A stretch of DNA of 64,000 bases. It comes from Colwellia sp. GTDB taxonomy: Bacteria; Pseudomonadota; Gammaproteobacteria; Enterobacterales; Alteromonadaceae. The position numbers and the translations under genes were made by a program. The stretch covers positions 55,527 through 119,526 of the forward strand of contig JALJPB010000010.1 in NCBI GenBank assembly GCA_022969175.1, read 5' to 3'. This document shows, one piece after another, positions 9,043 through 18,764 of this stretch. A model generated the notes under the pieces. The model worked only from the letters and a program-made list of their open reading frames with translations. It had not been told where the DNA came from and searched no databases. Position 1 is the stretch's first letter, and each line of letters opens with the position of its first letter.

Positions 9043-9756
9043 ATGAAAAATGTAGTCACTATGAATAACATCCACAAGCGTTATGACGGCCAACAAATTG
9101 AAACTCATGCACTGCAGGGGGTTTCTTTGCAAATAAATCAAGGCGAATTTGTCGCGATAACAGGCCCGTCTGGCTGCGGTAAATCAACCTTACTGTCGAT
9201 TATGGGCTTAATGGATACCGCTACCGAAGGTGACTATCAAATTGCTGACATTAATACAGAAGGGTTGAAAGTAGACCAAAGAACTCACATTAGAAATCAA
9301 CATATTGGTTATGTATTTCAATCATTTAATCTTATTGATAGTTTGAGTGTTTTTGAAAATGTAGCATTACCACTAGAACACCGTGGTGTTAAAAAAGCAG
9401 AAATCAAACAAAGTGTAGAAGAAGTCTTAAGTCAAGTAGATATGTTGCAACGCCAGCATTACAAGCCCAATCAACTGTCGGGTGGCCAACAACAGCGAAT
9501 AGCAATAGCGCGTGCACTGGTGGGTAAGCCGGATTTAATTCTAGTGGATGAGCCGACCGGAAACCTCGACAGCAAAAATGGTGACCAAGTAATGTCGTTG
9601 CTGGAAACACTAAATAAAAATGGTTCAACGATAGTTATGGTAACGCACGACAGTAGGTATTCACAATGTGCCAGCAGACAAATTCAATTACTTGATGGTC
9701 AGATTGTCACTGAATCTATTAACGATAGTAATGAGAAACTGCAGGGGGTTGCATGA
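9043..9756 (+). CDS. ABC transporter ATP-binding protein, MacB/LolD type
   Basis: A 237-residue nucleotide-binding protein with all motifs in order: Walker A GPSGCGKST, Q-loop YVFQSFNL, signature LSGGQQQR, Walker B LILVDEPT with the following TGNLD, and the H-loop VTHD. The pattern is that of the MacB/LolD/FtsE group that works with FtsX-like permeases. The ATG chosen has AAGGA seven bases upstream; an earlier in-frame ATG at position 9004 would add 13 residues lacking similarity to the family. The stop overlaps the permease start by 4 bp. Confidence 0.9.
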   Translation: MKNVVTMNNIHKRYDGQQIETHALQGVSLQINQGEFVAITGPSGCGKSTLLSIMGLMDTATEGDYQIADINTEGLKVDQRTHIRNQHIGYVFQSFNLIDSLSVFENVALPLEHRGVKKAEIKQSVEEVLSQVDMLQRQHYKPNQLSGGQQQRIAIARALVGKPDLILVDEPTGNLDSKNGDQVMSLLETLNKNGSTIVMVTHDSRYSQCASRQIQLLDGQIVTESINDSNEKLQGVA

Positions 9757-12245
9757 GCTTAATTAAACGATCATTTTTAGTTGGTATTGGCAGAATATTT
9801 TCTTTACCTAGGTTAAGTGTGCCACTGATTTTAACTTTAGGATTAACCCTTGGCGCGGTATTATCGGTTGTAGCGATATCTTCTTCCTTACTTTATAAAC
9901 CATTAGCAGGAGTTCCCAACGAAGGCCAAATTAAAACCGTTTCTTACCGGTTATCTATGTCTGAGCAAATGGTTATTTCCTACTGGAATTTTAGACGTTT
10001 AGCTGGAATAACTGAAACTTTTGGTGATTTAGGAATTTGGGCTGGTATTAGTACCACAGAGCAAACCGTAGCAATTAATAATGTCAGCTATCCAACAACC
10101 CATTTCAATGCTTCAAATACTATCTTAGATGTTTTGGGTACTAAGCTTCTACTGGGTGACGATGTAAAAATTGATGATCCTGAAAAGTATGTTTGGCTGT
10201 CTAACTCTTTATGGCAAACTGCTTACGGTGGCGCCAAATCCGTGATTGGTAAACAAATAAATATAAATGATAAAAACTATATCGTTGCTGGTGTTATCGA
10301 CGACTTAATGGCTGTAGCTAGTCAAAATCCGATATTACCTCAGCAAATTTGGCAAATTATTAATGTAGATAAGCTTAATAAAGAGCCTGAATCACTGAGC
10401 ATTAGCAATGATATAGAGACCTTATTATTAAAAACACACAGCGAATTTACTCAAGCCCCTAATCAAGAGCAACTGGATGAGTGGCTGATTAACTTTATTA
10501 ATAAAAACACCACAGCAGAAATAGCACCCTTTTATATTAAGTTTATTAAACAAGCCAATATCACCAGTGAAACTGGTGCATACCGAGATGAAATATTGGG
10601 AGAAACCAGTAACTTATTAGTTGCTTTGTTTGTTGCCGTGTTAGGTTTGTTATTTATGGCCACCCTTAATTTACTCAATTTGTTTCTTGCTCATTATCAA
10701 GGCAGAACTAAAGAATTTGCCATTCAACTTAGCTTAGGTGCCAGCTTATTCAAACTGAGACTAATGGTGATGTTAGAAAACCTGCCAAGCTTTATTCTTG
10801 CGGCTATTGCTGGCTTACTGTTCGCTGGCTGGGGTATAAAAAGTTTACCTCTTATCGCAGGTGGCAACTTACCCATGATTGAAACCATTAACATTGATCT
10901 AATGGTGGTGATAATTGCCTTGTTCACAGTTTTTTTACTGAATTGTTTATTCAGCGCTATGGCGTTAATTGATATTAATAAAGATGCGTTAAATGATAAT
11001 TTAAATAGTAGTGGTAAAGGAATACAAGCGCAAAGCAACCAATATATATCACGTGGTTTAATGGTATTTCAGTTAGCTATAGCTTCTTTATTATTAACGG
11101 CTTCTGTAATGCTCGCTATTCAAAGTTATCAGTCGGTCTATCGAGATCTGGGTTATTCTTTTGAAGATATTTATCAAGTAACGGCAACCATGGTTGATGA
11201 AACTCGTCTTGAAGAATTAAGAGAGTATGATAAATACCCAAACAGTGAAATTTACAAAATTAATAATGATATTAGCCAGTTTATTGAAAATAAAATAGCA
11301 GACAGTAAAGTTATTATTGCATCTGAAGGGGCATTATCAAGTAATTTAAGTATCAGCATGTTTATGTCTAAAGCTGAGCCAGATAATCAAATTATGTACC
11401 AAAGTAGAAACTTAAGCCCAGAGTTCTTTGAAGCCTTTAATATTGAGTTTTTGGCAGGGACAAACCTTACTGCTGAGCAAATTGCTCAAAGTGAGCCGCG
11501 TATGGTCATTGATGAGAATATGGCGAAATTGTTGTTTCCTGAGTTAACTCTTGAGGAAATTGTCGGTAAAAATATTAATTTAAGTAATACTAAAGATAAT
11601 GAGCCGTTTATTATTAACGGTATTGTCCCAGTGACTCAAAGCCAAGCAGGCAGTAAAAACACCAATCAAATCCCCGCGGCTTATGTTGCTAATATCATGG
11701 CGAATTCACGATTGAGTTTTGTTGTTAAAATGCCAGCAGGTCAAACAATGTCATTAGATGAATTAAACCATGAATTTGAAGGGGAATTCCCTTATCTTAC
11801 TAATTTAACGGTGCAATCTTTGTCTGATATTTGGCAAGAGCAAACCTTAAATCAACGAGTAAGTTTATGGGTGGTGCTCACCATGACGGGTTTAACGTTA
11901 ATGTTAGCGGCAATTGGTGTTGCAGGATTAACACAAATGACCACTAATCACCGAAAATATGAATTAGCGGTACGTATGGCAACAGGTGCTAAGCAATCAA
12001 AGCTGGTGCGTTTTATCTTAACAGACACGCTTTGGATGTTAGTCATCGGCTTAGGTTTAGGTTTTGTTTTATCAGTATTCGGTTATGAGCAAATAAAAAA
12101 TCAACTAACAATGTTGCCTGAATTTAACTGGTGGGCAATGTATAGCCTTGATGCAGCTTTAGTTGTTATTGTACTACTGTCGGTATTAATACCTGCATGG
12201 CGTGTTATTCGCTCAGATCCTATGCAGGCATTACGTGAAGAGTAA
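9753..12245 (+). CDS. FtsX/MacB-like ABC permease, duplicated form
   Basis: An 830-residue inner-membrane protein: one N-terminal helix (about residues 22-45), a periplasmic MacB-type domain, three helices with an FtsX domain (about 290-410), a second periplasmic MacB-type domain (about 470-690) and a second FtsX domain with the final three helices (about 705-825). It ends with the usual PAWRVIRSDPMQALR sequence of this family. It overlaps the ATPase gene (ATGA) and forms an exporter with it and the adaptor. Such permeases move lipoproteins, peptides or antimicrobial molecules; the cargo here cannot be told. Confidence 0.88.
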   Translation: MSLIKRSFLVGIGRIFSLPRLSVPLILTLGLTLGAVLSVVAISSSLLYKPLAGVPNEGQIKTVSYRLSMSEQMVISYWNFRRLAGITETFGDLGIWAGISTTEQTVAINNVSYPTTHFNASNTILDVLGTKLLLGDDVKIDDPEKYVWLSNSLWQTAYGGAKSVIGKQININDKNYIVAGVIDDLMAVASQNPILPQQIWQIINVDKLNKEPESLSISNDIETLLLKTHSEFTQAPNQEQLDEWLINFINKNTTAEIAPFYIKFIKQANITSETGAYRDEILGETSNLLVALFVAVLGLLFMATLNLLNLFLAHYQGRTKEFAIQLSLGASLFKLRLMVMLENLPSFILAAIAGLLFAGWGIKSLPLIAGGNLPMIETINIDLMVVIIALFTVFLLNCLFSAMALIDINKDALNDNLNSSGKGIQAQSNQYISRGLMVFQLAIASLLLTASVMLAIQSYQSVYRDLGYSFEDIYQVTATMVDETRLEELREYDKYPNSEIYKINNDISQFIENKIADSKVIIASEGALSSNLSISMFMSKAEPDNQIMYQSRNLSPEFFEAFNIEFLAGTNLTAEQIAQSEPRMVIDENMAKLLFPELTLEEIVGKNINLSNTKDNEPFIINGIVPVTQSQAGSKNTNQIPAAYVANIMANSRLSFVVKMPAGQTMSLDELNHEFEGEFPYLTNLTVQSLSDIWQEQTLNQRVSLWVVLTMTGLTLMLAAIGVAGLTQMTTNHRKYELAVRMATGAKQSKLVRFILTDTLWMLVIGLGLGFVLSVFGYEQIKNQLTMLPEFNWWAMYSLDAALVVIVLLSVLIPAWRVIRSDPMQALREE

Positions 12246-12291
12246 TAAAAGGATGAATGTTTTTAACGTTTTAAATTAAGGTAAACTGAAA

Positions 12292-12322
12292 CGTATGACT
12301 TAACGTAAATTTAAGTCATACG
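12292..12322 (+). terminator. Hairpin between permease and regulator genes
   Basis: Perfect 12-bp inverted repeat (CGTATGACTTAA and its complement) with a 7-base loop followed by CTTTCTAT. It could end or attenuate transcription of the exporter genes before the two-component genes. Confidence 0.6.
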
Positions 12323-12358
12323 CTTTCTATATTAAGCAACACCAGTTAAGGAAACCTG

Positions 12359-13735
12359 TTGAATATAACAAAAAATAATAGCATTTTAATTGCCGATGAC
12401 GATGAGGATATTCGTTTAGCCTTATCTCTTTTGCTTATGTCTAAAGGTTATAAAGTTTTAGAAGCTAAAAATGCTAAAGAAGTTGTCATTCAAGTTAACC
12501 GACAAAAGCCCGACTTAATTCTGCTTGATATGAATTTCAGTCGTGATACCACAAGTGGCCAAGAAGGCTTAGATATTCTCGAGCAGCTTAAAAAAAGTAA
12601 TATCCCTGTGATCTTGATGACCGCTTGGGCAAGTATTGAATTAGCAGTAACTGGTTTAAAACAAGGTGCATGTGATTTTGTTGAAAAGCCTTGGAACAAA
12701 GACAAATTGCTCAATAGTATCGGTCAGCAGTTACAGTTTTCTCGGCTAAAAGATGAGCACCAAGGTTATCGTCAATTACTTAGTAATAACAAGGATAGTG
12801 AACTTCCAGACAACTGGATTTGTCAGTCAAAACCTATGCAGGCGATTGAGACATTAATTAATCAAATAGCACCTACTGATGCCAATATTTTATTATTAGG
12901 TGAAAATGGTACCGGTAAGTCGCTACTCGCTAAACGTATTCATCAGTTATCTCATCATCATGCAGAGCCCTTTATTTCTGTCAATATGGCCGCTATTCCT
13001 GAAAATTTATTTGAAAGTGAGCTATTCGGCCATCAAAAAGGTGCGTTCACCGATGCTAAACAGAATCGTGTTGGTCGGTTTCAATTAGCCGATCAAGGCA
13101 GTTTGTTTTTTGATGAAATTGGCGCGCTACCACTGACATTACAGCCCAAGTTATTGCGTGTTTTAGAAACTGGGCAATACGAAATATTAGGCTCAAGCCA
13201 GACACAAGTGGCTAATGTACGATTAATCAGTGCCACCAATGCCAATTTACCACAACTTGTTAAAGAAGGAGCATTCAGGCAAGACTTGCTCTATCGTTTA
13301 AATACTTTAGTGATTATTATGCCTCCTTTAAGAGAGCGAGTAGCTGATATTGAACCGCTCACGGCAAACTTCATCAATACTTTTTGTCAAAAATATCATA
13401 AAACGTCGATAGCGCTGAGTGAACAAGCACTAATAAAATTACAGCAGCATCCATGGCCAGGTAATATCAGAGAGCTTAGCCATGTAATTGAACGAGCGGT
13501 ATTAATCGCCACAGATGGAATAATAGCTACTGAACAATTATTGCTTGAACGAAATGAGCTAATCAATGATAGTGTGGTATTGCAACCGCTTGAGGTCGCT
13601 GAGCAAAAGCTTATTGAAAAAGCGATGAACGTGACCTCTGGGCATGTTATTGAAGCAGCAAAAATACTGGAAATTTCCCGTAATGCCCTTTATCGACGAT
13701 TAGAGAAGTTTAATATTAGTTATGAGCCGGAATAA
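12359..13735 (+). CDS. NtrC-family sigma-54-dependent response regulator
   Basis: A 458-residue activator: receiver domain (about residues 6-120, phosphoacceptor Asp in LILLDMNF), AAA+ domain (about 150-385; Walker A GENGTGKS, Walker B SLFFDEIGALP) and a C-terminal Fis-type helix-turn-helix (VIEAAKILEISRNALYRRL). The sigma-54 contact loop reads GAFTDA instead of the commoner GAFTGA. The start is TTG, with AAGGA upstream. The kinase gene follows 33 bp later. By position it most likely controls the upstream exporter operon, whose promoter looks sigma-54-like. Confidence 0.9.
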   Translation: MNITKNNSILIADDDEDIRLALSLLLMSKGYKVLEAKNAKEVVIQVNRQKPDLILLDMNFSRDTTSGQEGLDILEQLKKSNIPVILMTAWASIELAVTGLKQGACDFVEKPWNKDKLLNSIGQQLQFSRLKDEHQGYRQLLSNNKDSELPDNWICQSKPMQAIETLINQIAPTDANILLLGENGTGKSLLAKRIHQLSHHHAEPFISVNMAAIPENLFESELFGHQKGAFTDAKQNRVGRFQLADQGSLFFDEIGALPLTLQPKLLRVLETGQYEILGSSQTQVANVRLISATNANLPQLVKEGAFRQDLLYRLNTLVIIMPPLRERVADIEPLTANFINTFCQKYHKTSIALSEQALIKLQQHPWPGNIRELSHVIERAVLIATDGIIATEQLLLERNELINDSVVLQPLEVAEQKLIEKAMNVTSGHVIEAAKILEISRNALYRRLEKFNISYEPE

Positions 13736-13768
13736 CCTTAATGGGCTATGTTTAAATGAAAGGTGTTT

Positions 13769-15088
13769 GTGAATAATATATTCAGGCGACTGAGCCACGA
13801 GCAATGGCTGATTACGGCATTGGCGTCTACCGTGCTCGTCATTTTATCATTAATTATCGCACTAACCTCTTCACTAGGGTGGACTGCGCTGGCGATATGT
13901 TCGTTGCTGTTTATTTTACTTTACCCGTTAGTTTGGTTCGCATGGAAGGGGTACTCATTTTGGCGACAAACCATAATGCACCTTTCTACTTATACCCAAA
14001 TTCTTAAGGAGGGTGAGAAAAATCTGCATTATAAAAAACAAAACAAGCACAATCTATTACTCGACTTGCAACATCAAATTGCTGACTTAGCTAAAACAAA
14101 TTTTGATCAATCACACCAACAGCAAACGGTCGATAACTTACTCAGTAATATTCTTGATAGTTGGTCAATCCCTGTATGCTTATTTGATCAAGATCTTAAG
14201 TTAAGTTATCGAAATTCAGCGATGAATGAGCAGCTTCAGCAACCTATGTTGTTGGGAACTTCGGCGGAAAGTTTAGGTTTTGTTCTCTCACGACAATTAA
14301 ATAACGGAGTGCTCAATCACCCCAACTTTAATCAAAAGTGGCAGTGTCAAACCATCAAGTATAACAATGTCGAGAGTAGTCACAATCAAAGTGCTTGGCT
14401 GTTTACCGCCATTAATGTTAGCCAATTAATTAATAAAAACCAGAGTATTACCCAACAGAGTTTAATTCGTGTTTTAGCCCATGAGTTACGAAATTCGCTT
14501 ACGCCAATGTCTTCAATGACAGACACACTACTGTGTAGTGAAAAACTGGATGAACAGCAAACTCGGTTAGTTCTATCTAGAATTCAACAACGAAGTGATC
14601 GCTTACTCGCCTTTATAGGTGAATATACTAAGTTAACTCAATTACCACTACCTAAGTTAGCATGGTTTAATTTTTCTGAGTTGTTGGCAGAAGCAAAAAG
14701 TATGATCCCCGATGATCAATTAACTATTGAATTTCAGGGGAATGAGCAATGTTTTGGTGACAGTGGTCAAATGGCACAAGTAATGATTAATCTTTTAAAA
14801 AACGCCGTTGAAGCCAATGAGAAACCTGAAACAGAAATTATTATAAAAGCGTATTACCAACAAGATAATCAACGAATAGAAGTTACTGATAACGGCCCAG
14901 GTTTCGCCAATTTAGACAACGTACTTACCCCATTCTATACCACCAAATCTAATGGCTCAGGCATAGGTTTATCATTATGTGCGGAAATCATTAGAAATCA
15001 TGGTGGCCAATTTTTAGTACAAAATGTCATTGTTAATGATGTATTAAAAGGTGCACATATTACGATGGCTTGGCCGTTGAAAGAGTAG
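13769..15088 (+). CDS. Membrane-bound sensor histidine kinase (NtrB/NtrY-like)
   Basis: Two N-terminal transmembrane helices (about residues 16-38 and 41-58), a coiled-coil linker and PAS-like region (about 115-215), then the H-box VLAHELRNSLTPM with the phospho-His, N-box NLLKNAVEAN, G1 DNGPGF and G2 GSGIGLSL ATP-binding motifs. It should phosphorylate the NtrC-type regulator encoded directly before it. The GTG start chosen has GAAAGG at good spacing; an in-frame GTG six bases earlier is also possible. Little of it faces the periplasm, so it may sense membrane state or the exporter itself. Confidence 0.88.
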   Translation: MNNIFRRLSHEQWLITALASTVLVILSLIIALTSSLGWTALAICSLLFILLYPLVWFAWKGYSFWRQTIMHLSTYTQILKEGEKNLHYKKQNKHNLLLDLQHQIADLAKTNFDQSHQQQTVDNLLSNILDSWSIPVCLFDQDLKLSYRNSAMNEQLQQPMLLGTSAESLGFVLSRQLNNGVLNHPNFNQKWQCQTIKYNNVESSHNQSAWLFTAINVSQLINKNQSITQQSLIRVLAHELRNSLTPMSSMTDTLLCSEKLDEQQTRLVLSRIQQRSDRLLAFIGEYTKLTQLPLPKLAWFNFSELLAEAKSMIPDDQLTIEFQGNEQCFGDSGQMAQVMINLLKNAVEANEKPETEIIIKAYYQQDNQRIEVTDNGPGFANLDNVLTPFYTTKSNGSGIGLSLCAEIIRNHGGQFLVQNVIVNDVLKGAHITMAWPLKE

Positions 15089-15103
15089 TTACTCTTAGTG
15101 ACG

Positions 15104-16750
15104 CTAAATAATATCTTCCTCCCAAATTACTTCTCCAGACAGTTTCATTGTTAAAGTATTGTTATACTTTTCTTCAATGACATTTCGTTTGATTTTCATC
15201 GTTGGTGTCAATAAATCATTATCAATCGACCAGGTATCTTTACAGATAAGTAGCAGATCTAATTTTTGATGACTTTCAAGTTGGTTATTCACCGTAAGTA
15301 ATGTTTGATAAAGGCCTTTTGTTATCTCTGCATCTTTTCTATTGCGAGCTAAGGTTTCATTTAATACGATTAACGCGATGGGTTGTTTAAGCCCTGAACC
15401 CACAACACAAACTTGCCCTATATTGGCATTAGCGCATAACAAGCTCTCTATAGGGACTGGAGTCACATATTTCCCTTTAGCCGTTTTAAACTTATCTTTT
15501 ATACGGCCATTAATTTTGTAGACGCCACTGTCATTCACCGCACAATCACCGGTATGAAACCAGCCATCAACAAATGCGTTTGTTGTGCCTTCTTGATCTA
15601 AATAATAGTTGCTAAATACCGCATCACCACGGATTAGTATTTCTCCTTTTTCAGATAGCTTCATTTCCACGCAAGCTAACGGGGAGCCAATGGTGCCGAG
15701 ATTATTCTTTAAAAATGGTAGGTTGATACAAGACAAGCTTGAAGTTTCTGTCATTCCCCATCCCTCAGCGATGTTTATACCAATTTTTCCATACCATTGA
15801 AGTAATGATAAAGGGATTGGCGCAGTACCAGAGCAAAAATGAGTTGCATATTGTAACCCTAAGCGTGAACGAATCTTTTTAGCGACAAAATGACCAATAA
15901 AAGGCAGTGATAATAAGCGGTCCAATTTCTTTTGAGAAACAGAAGATAATACTCGAGATTGAAATATGGTCCATAAACGAGGCACAGAACCAAATGCCGT
16001 TGGTTTAGCATATTGTAAATCTTCAATAAATGTATCGAGTGATTCGGCAAAAAACACTTGGTAACCTTTATAAAGTGCAGCAGCAGCTAAACTGCGCTCT
16101 ACAGCATGAGCTAAAGGCAAGTATGACAAAACACGGCTACTACTGGTCATTTCGAATTTTTCTGAAGTACATTGCGCTGCTGCCGCCCAGTTTTTATGAC
16201 TCCATACCACCCCTTTGGGTGTGCCTGTTGAGCCTGAGGTGTACATTATGGTTGCTATGTCATCAATGGTAGGATGATTAATTTCGATAAGAGGTGAAAA
16301 GGATGTTAACCAAGAGGTATAAGATTGTTGTGCAGATATAGTTGGGTAAGGCAGGGAAATTCGTAAAACATCGGCTTTAATTGCTACTTCGGCTTCTTCA
16401 AGGTTATCTAATTTACCAACAAAAATAGCCTTTAAATCTGCATGCTTAATAACATAATCTATCGTCTTTCGATTAGCGGTCGCATAGATAGGAATACTGA
16501 TCATTCCTGCCATCATAATAGCTAAATCAACAATGCCCCAGTGAGCACAATTTTTCGATAAAATGCCAATTCTAGTCCCTTCTTTAAAGCCTTGGGCTAT
16601 AAGTGCTGCAGCAATACGGCGACTTTGATCTTCAACATCAGCCCAAGTGAATTCTTGCCATTGGCGATTGATCGGTTGGTGTAAAAAGACTTTATTTGGC
16701 TGGCGTGCAGTCTGATTTAAGAGATTTTCTATCGGGGTAAAATATTCCAT
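15104..16750 (-). CDS. AMP-binding long-chain acyl-CoA synthetase (FadD/AasC-like)
   Basis: A 548-residue ANL-family enzyme that would activate a fatty acid to its adenylate and then the CoA thioester. The P-loop-like motif YTSGSTGTPKGV, the EGWGMTETSS region and the GWFHTGDCAVNDSGVYKINGR hinge (shown in parts, residues about 395-420) are all present, with the catalytic-Lys region near KDKFKTAKGKYV. Features resemble long-chain (AMP-binding, LC-FACS) members. It is convergent with the kinase gene and stands alone. The exact chain length preference cannot be seen. Confidence 0.85.
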   Translation of the reverse strand: MEYFTPIENLLNQTARQPNKVFLHQPINRQWQEFTWADVEDQSRRIAAALIAQGFKEGTRIGILSKNCAHWGIVDLAIMMAGMISIPIYATANRKTIDYVIKHADLKAIFVGKLDNLEEAEVAIKADVLRISLPYPTISAQQSYTSWLTSFSPLIEINHPTIDDIATIMYTSGSTGTPKGVVWSHKNWAAAAQCTSEKFEMTSSSRVLSYLPLAHAVERSLAAAALYKGYQVFFAESLDTFIEDLQYAKPTAFGSVPRLWTIFQSRVLSSVSQKKLDRLLSLPFIGHFVAKKIRSRLGLQYATHFCSGTAPIPLSLLQWYGKIGINIAEGWGMTETSSLSCINLPFLKNNLGTIGSPLACVEMKLSEKGEILIRGDAVFSNYYLDQEGTTNAFVDGWFHTGDCAVNDSGVYKINGRIKDKFKTAKGKYVTPVPIESLLCANANIGQVCVVGSGLKQPIALIVLNETLARNRKDAEITKGLYQTLLTVNNQLESHQKLDLLLICKDTWSIDNDLLTPTMKIKRNVIEEKYNNTLTMKLSGEVIWEEDII

Positions 16751-16895
16751 TATTCACAACTTATTCTTATTAATGTCACAGAGTATAGGGGGATATTTTG
16801 GTTTAGCTATTTTCTCAATGATAAATACAGGACAGCCAGTAACTTTACTGCCTCACACACTTACCGCTTATTTTTGACATTAGATCATAATATAT

Positions 16896-16916
16896 AGTCA
16901 ATTTAAAAAATTGACT
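16896..16916. promoter_or_regulatory. 9-bp perfect inverted repeat in a gene-free stretch
   Basis: AGTCAATTT-AAA-AAATTGACT lies in the roughly 410-bp stretch between two divergent genes (acyl-CoA synthetase and protease). It could be an operator. Nothing else in the stretch is clearly functional, apart from the TTGGAG ribosome site before the protease. Confidence 0.35.
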
Positions 16917-17163
16917 TAGCTGTGAGAGTTCACTTTCGGACTAGTTATGTCCGCTATCGATACTTAATAAATCAGTTAATCGCAACTTGTTTATATGTCT
17001 TTGTTATTGTTTGATAATATTATTGGTTCGTGAATTGCTATACAAGGCCAACGAAGACAATTAAATACTGAAGGTAAAATGAAAAAGCCAGATAATTTAT
17101 TATTTATAGGTATTAAGAGTCTTATAAACAAAATAATAAATCACTTAAATTGGAGAATATTAG

Positions 17164-18636
17164 ATGAAAAGTACAAGGGGCACTAAGTTGAAACTTATCA
17201 CAAATATAGCGTTACTTTTTGGATTCATCGTTGGTAACGCCAACGCTATCATTATTAGGCATGATGTTGATGATAATAAGTATTTACAGTTAGGTGAGCA
17301 ATATTCTGCATCTGTTGCTTATGTAGGAGGCTGCGCAAGTACAGTTATAGGCAATAATTGGTTGTTGACTGCAGCCCATTGTGTAAAAGGCAGAGAAGCC
17401 TCTCTTTTTACGATAAAACACCTCGGTAATAAATACCGTATTGCTTCAATCATAGTGCACCCTAAATTCGACAAAAAACATGATGAATTTTATGACATTG
17501 CATTAGTTCATTTAAAAGACCCAATAGATAACGGCAAGTTAGCAAAACTTTATCAGTTGGGAGACGAAATTGGTAAATCGGTTGTTTTTGTTGGCCGAGG
17601 AACATTTGGCAATGGTAGCAAAGGATTAATACGGGATGATGGAAAACAACGGGGCGCTAGCAATACTATTGTCAGTGCTTCAGAGCAAGTGATAGGTTTT
17701 ATTTTCAATTCACCTGAGCAGGCGACCGAATTAGAAGGTATTAGCTCACGTGGAGACAGCGGCGGCCCAGCATTTATTAACATTGGCTCACAACTTTATG
17801 TTGCTGGCGTAAGCTCTTATCAAGAAAGTAATGGGATTAAAGAAGGGAAATATGGTGTAAGTGAGTATTATACCAGAGTATCAACAGCTTATCCGTGGAT
17901 AAAGTCTGTTATAGAAACAACCAAGAGGGTTGAAATTGCCAAGCATGCTATTATTGATTCGATAAAAAATGACGACCTTGAAAAGCTTACTTCTGCCATT
18001 AACAAAGAGGTATTAACGGATAACGCTATAATAAATGAAGCTTTCTACCAATCGGTGTTGTTAAACCGTATTGAACTTGCCAAGCAACTTATTAATCAGG
18101 GAGCACAGGCTGAAAAGGTGGTAATAAACAAGGTATCACTATTTGAATTTGTCTTGAAAAATAGACGGAAAGAGTATTTCAACATGCTGCAAAATGAGAC
18201 GAAGCAAGTTAAAGGCCTTTACAGTGATGAAAGCACAGTATTACCGCTACTAGTATCAAGATTTAGTGATGATGCCAACCTGCTCGATAATATAAAGCGT
18301 GTAATAGATCAGGGTGCTAATATCAATTCAAAAACCTCTGCTGGCGATACCGCGATTATTTTAGCGGGTTGGAATACCAATAACCTTGATTTAGTACGTG
18401 CTTTGGTAAAATTTGGTGCTGATTTGAATATTCCAAATAATAATGGCGATACACCACTAATGGATGCTGCGTATCTAGGGAAAATTGAGATTCTTCGTTA
18501 TTTGTTAGAAAGTGGAGCTGATTTCACCTTAAAAAATAACAGCGGCTATACCGCACTAGATCTAGCGATTAAGAAGAAAAATAAAGCAGAGGAAAAGTTA
18601 TTACTTTCTTATGTCAATGAAATAAGTAGTGATTAA
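17164..18636 (+). CDS. Secreted trypsin-like serine protease with C-terminal ankyrin repeats
   Basis: A 490-residue protein with a signal peptide ending near NANA (residue 28) and an S1 chymotrypsin-fold domain (about 40-235). The triad is visible: His72 in TAAHC, Asp111 in YDIALVHL and Ser199 in RGDSGGP. The second half has ankyrin-type repeats: weak ones from about 265, and two clear ones near 395-475 (GDTAIILAGWNTNNLDLVRAL; GDTPLMDAAYLGKIEILRYL). Ankyrin repeats on an exported protease are uncommon; they may bind substrate or inhibitor proteins. It has good RBS (TTGGAG) and a terminator after it, so it is a single-gene unit. Confidence 0.88.
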   Translation: MKSTRGTKLKLITNIALLFGFIVGNANAIIIRHDVDDNKYLQLGEQYSASVAYVGGCASTVIGNNWLLTAAHCVKGREASLFTIKHLGNKYRIASIIVHPKFDKKHDEFYDIALVHLKDPIDNGKLAKLYQLGDEIGKSVVFVGRGTFGNGSKGLIRDDGKQRGASNTIVSASEQVIGFIFNSPEQATELEGISSRGDSGGPAFINIGSQLYVAGVSSYQESNGIKEGKYGVSEYYTRVSTAYPWIKSVIETTKRVEIAKHAIIDSIKNDDLEKLTSAINKEVLTDNAIINEAFYQSVLLNRIELAKQLINQGAQAEKVVINKVSLFEFVLKNRRKEYFNMLQNETKQVKGLYSDESTVLPLLVSRFSDDANLLDNIKRVIDQGANINSKTSAGDTAIILAGWNTNNLDLVRALVKFGADLNIPNNNGDTPLMDAAYLGKIEILRYLLESGADFTLKNNSGYTALDLAIKKKNKAEEKLLLSYVNEISSD

Positions 18637-18684
18637 GTAAAGCAGGGGGAAGGTGTGTCTAAGGCACGGATCAAAATTAAATTC

Positions 18685-18719
18685 AGCGGGATAAATACAA
18701 TTAACTGTTTTATCCCGCT
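18685..18719. terminator. Bidirectional terminator between convergent genes
   Basis: Inverted repeat AGCGGGATAAA / TTTATCCCGCT, 11 bp, with T- or A-rich flanks on both sides, placed between the converging protease and nuclease genes. Confidence 0.75.
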
Positions 18720-18764
18720 ATTACTTTAATAGTTTAAAACTTATTTAAACTCTAATGGCGGATG

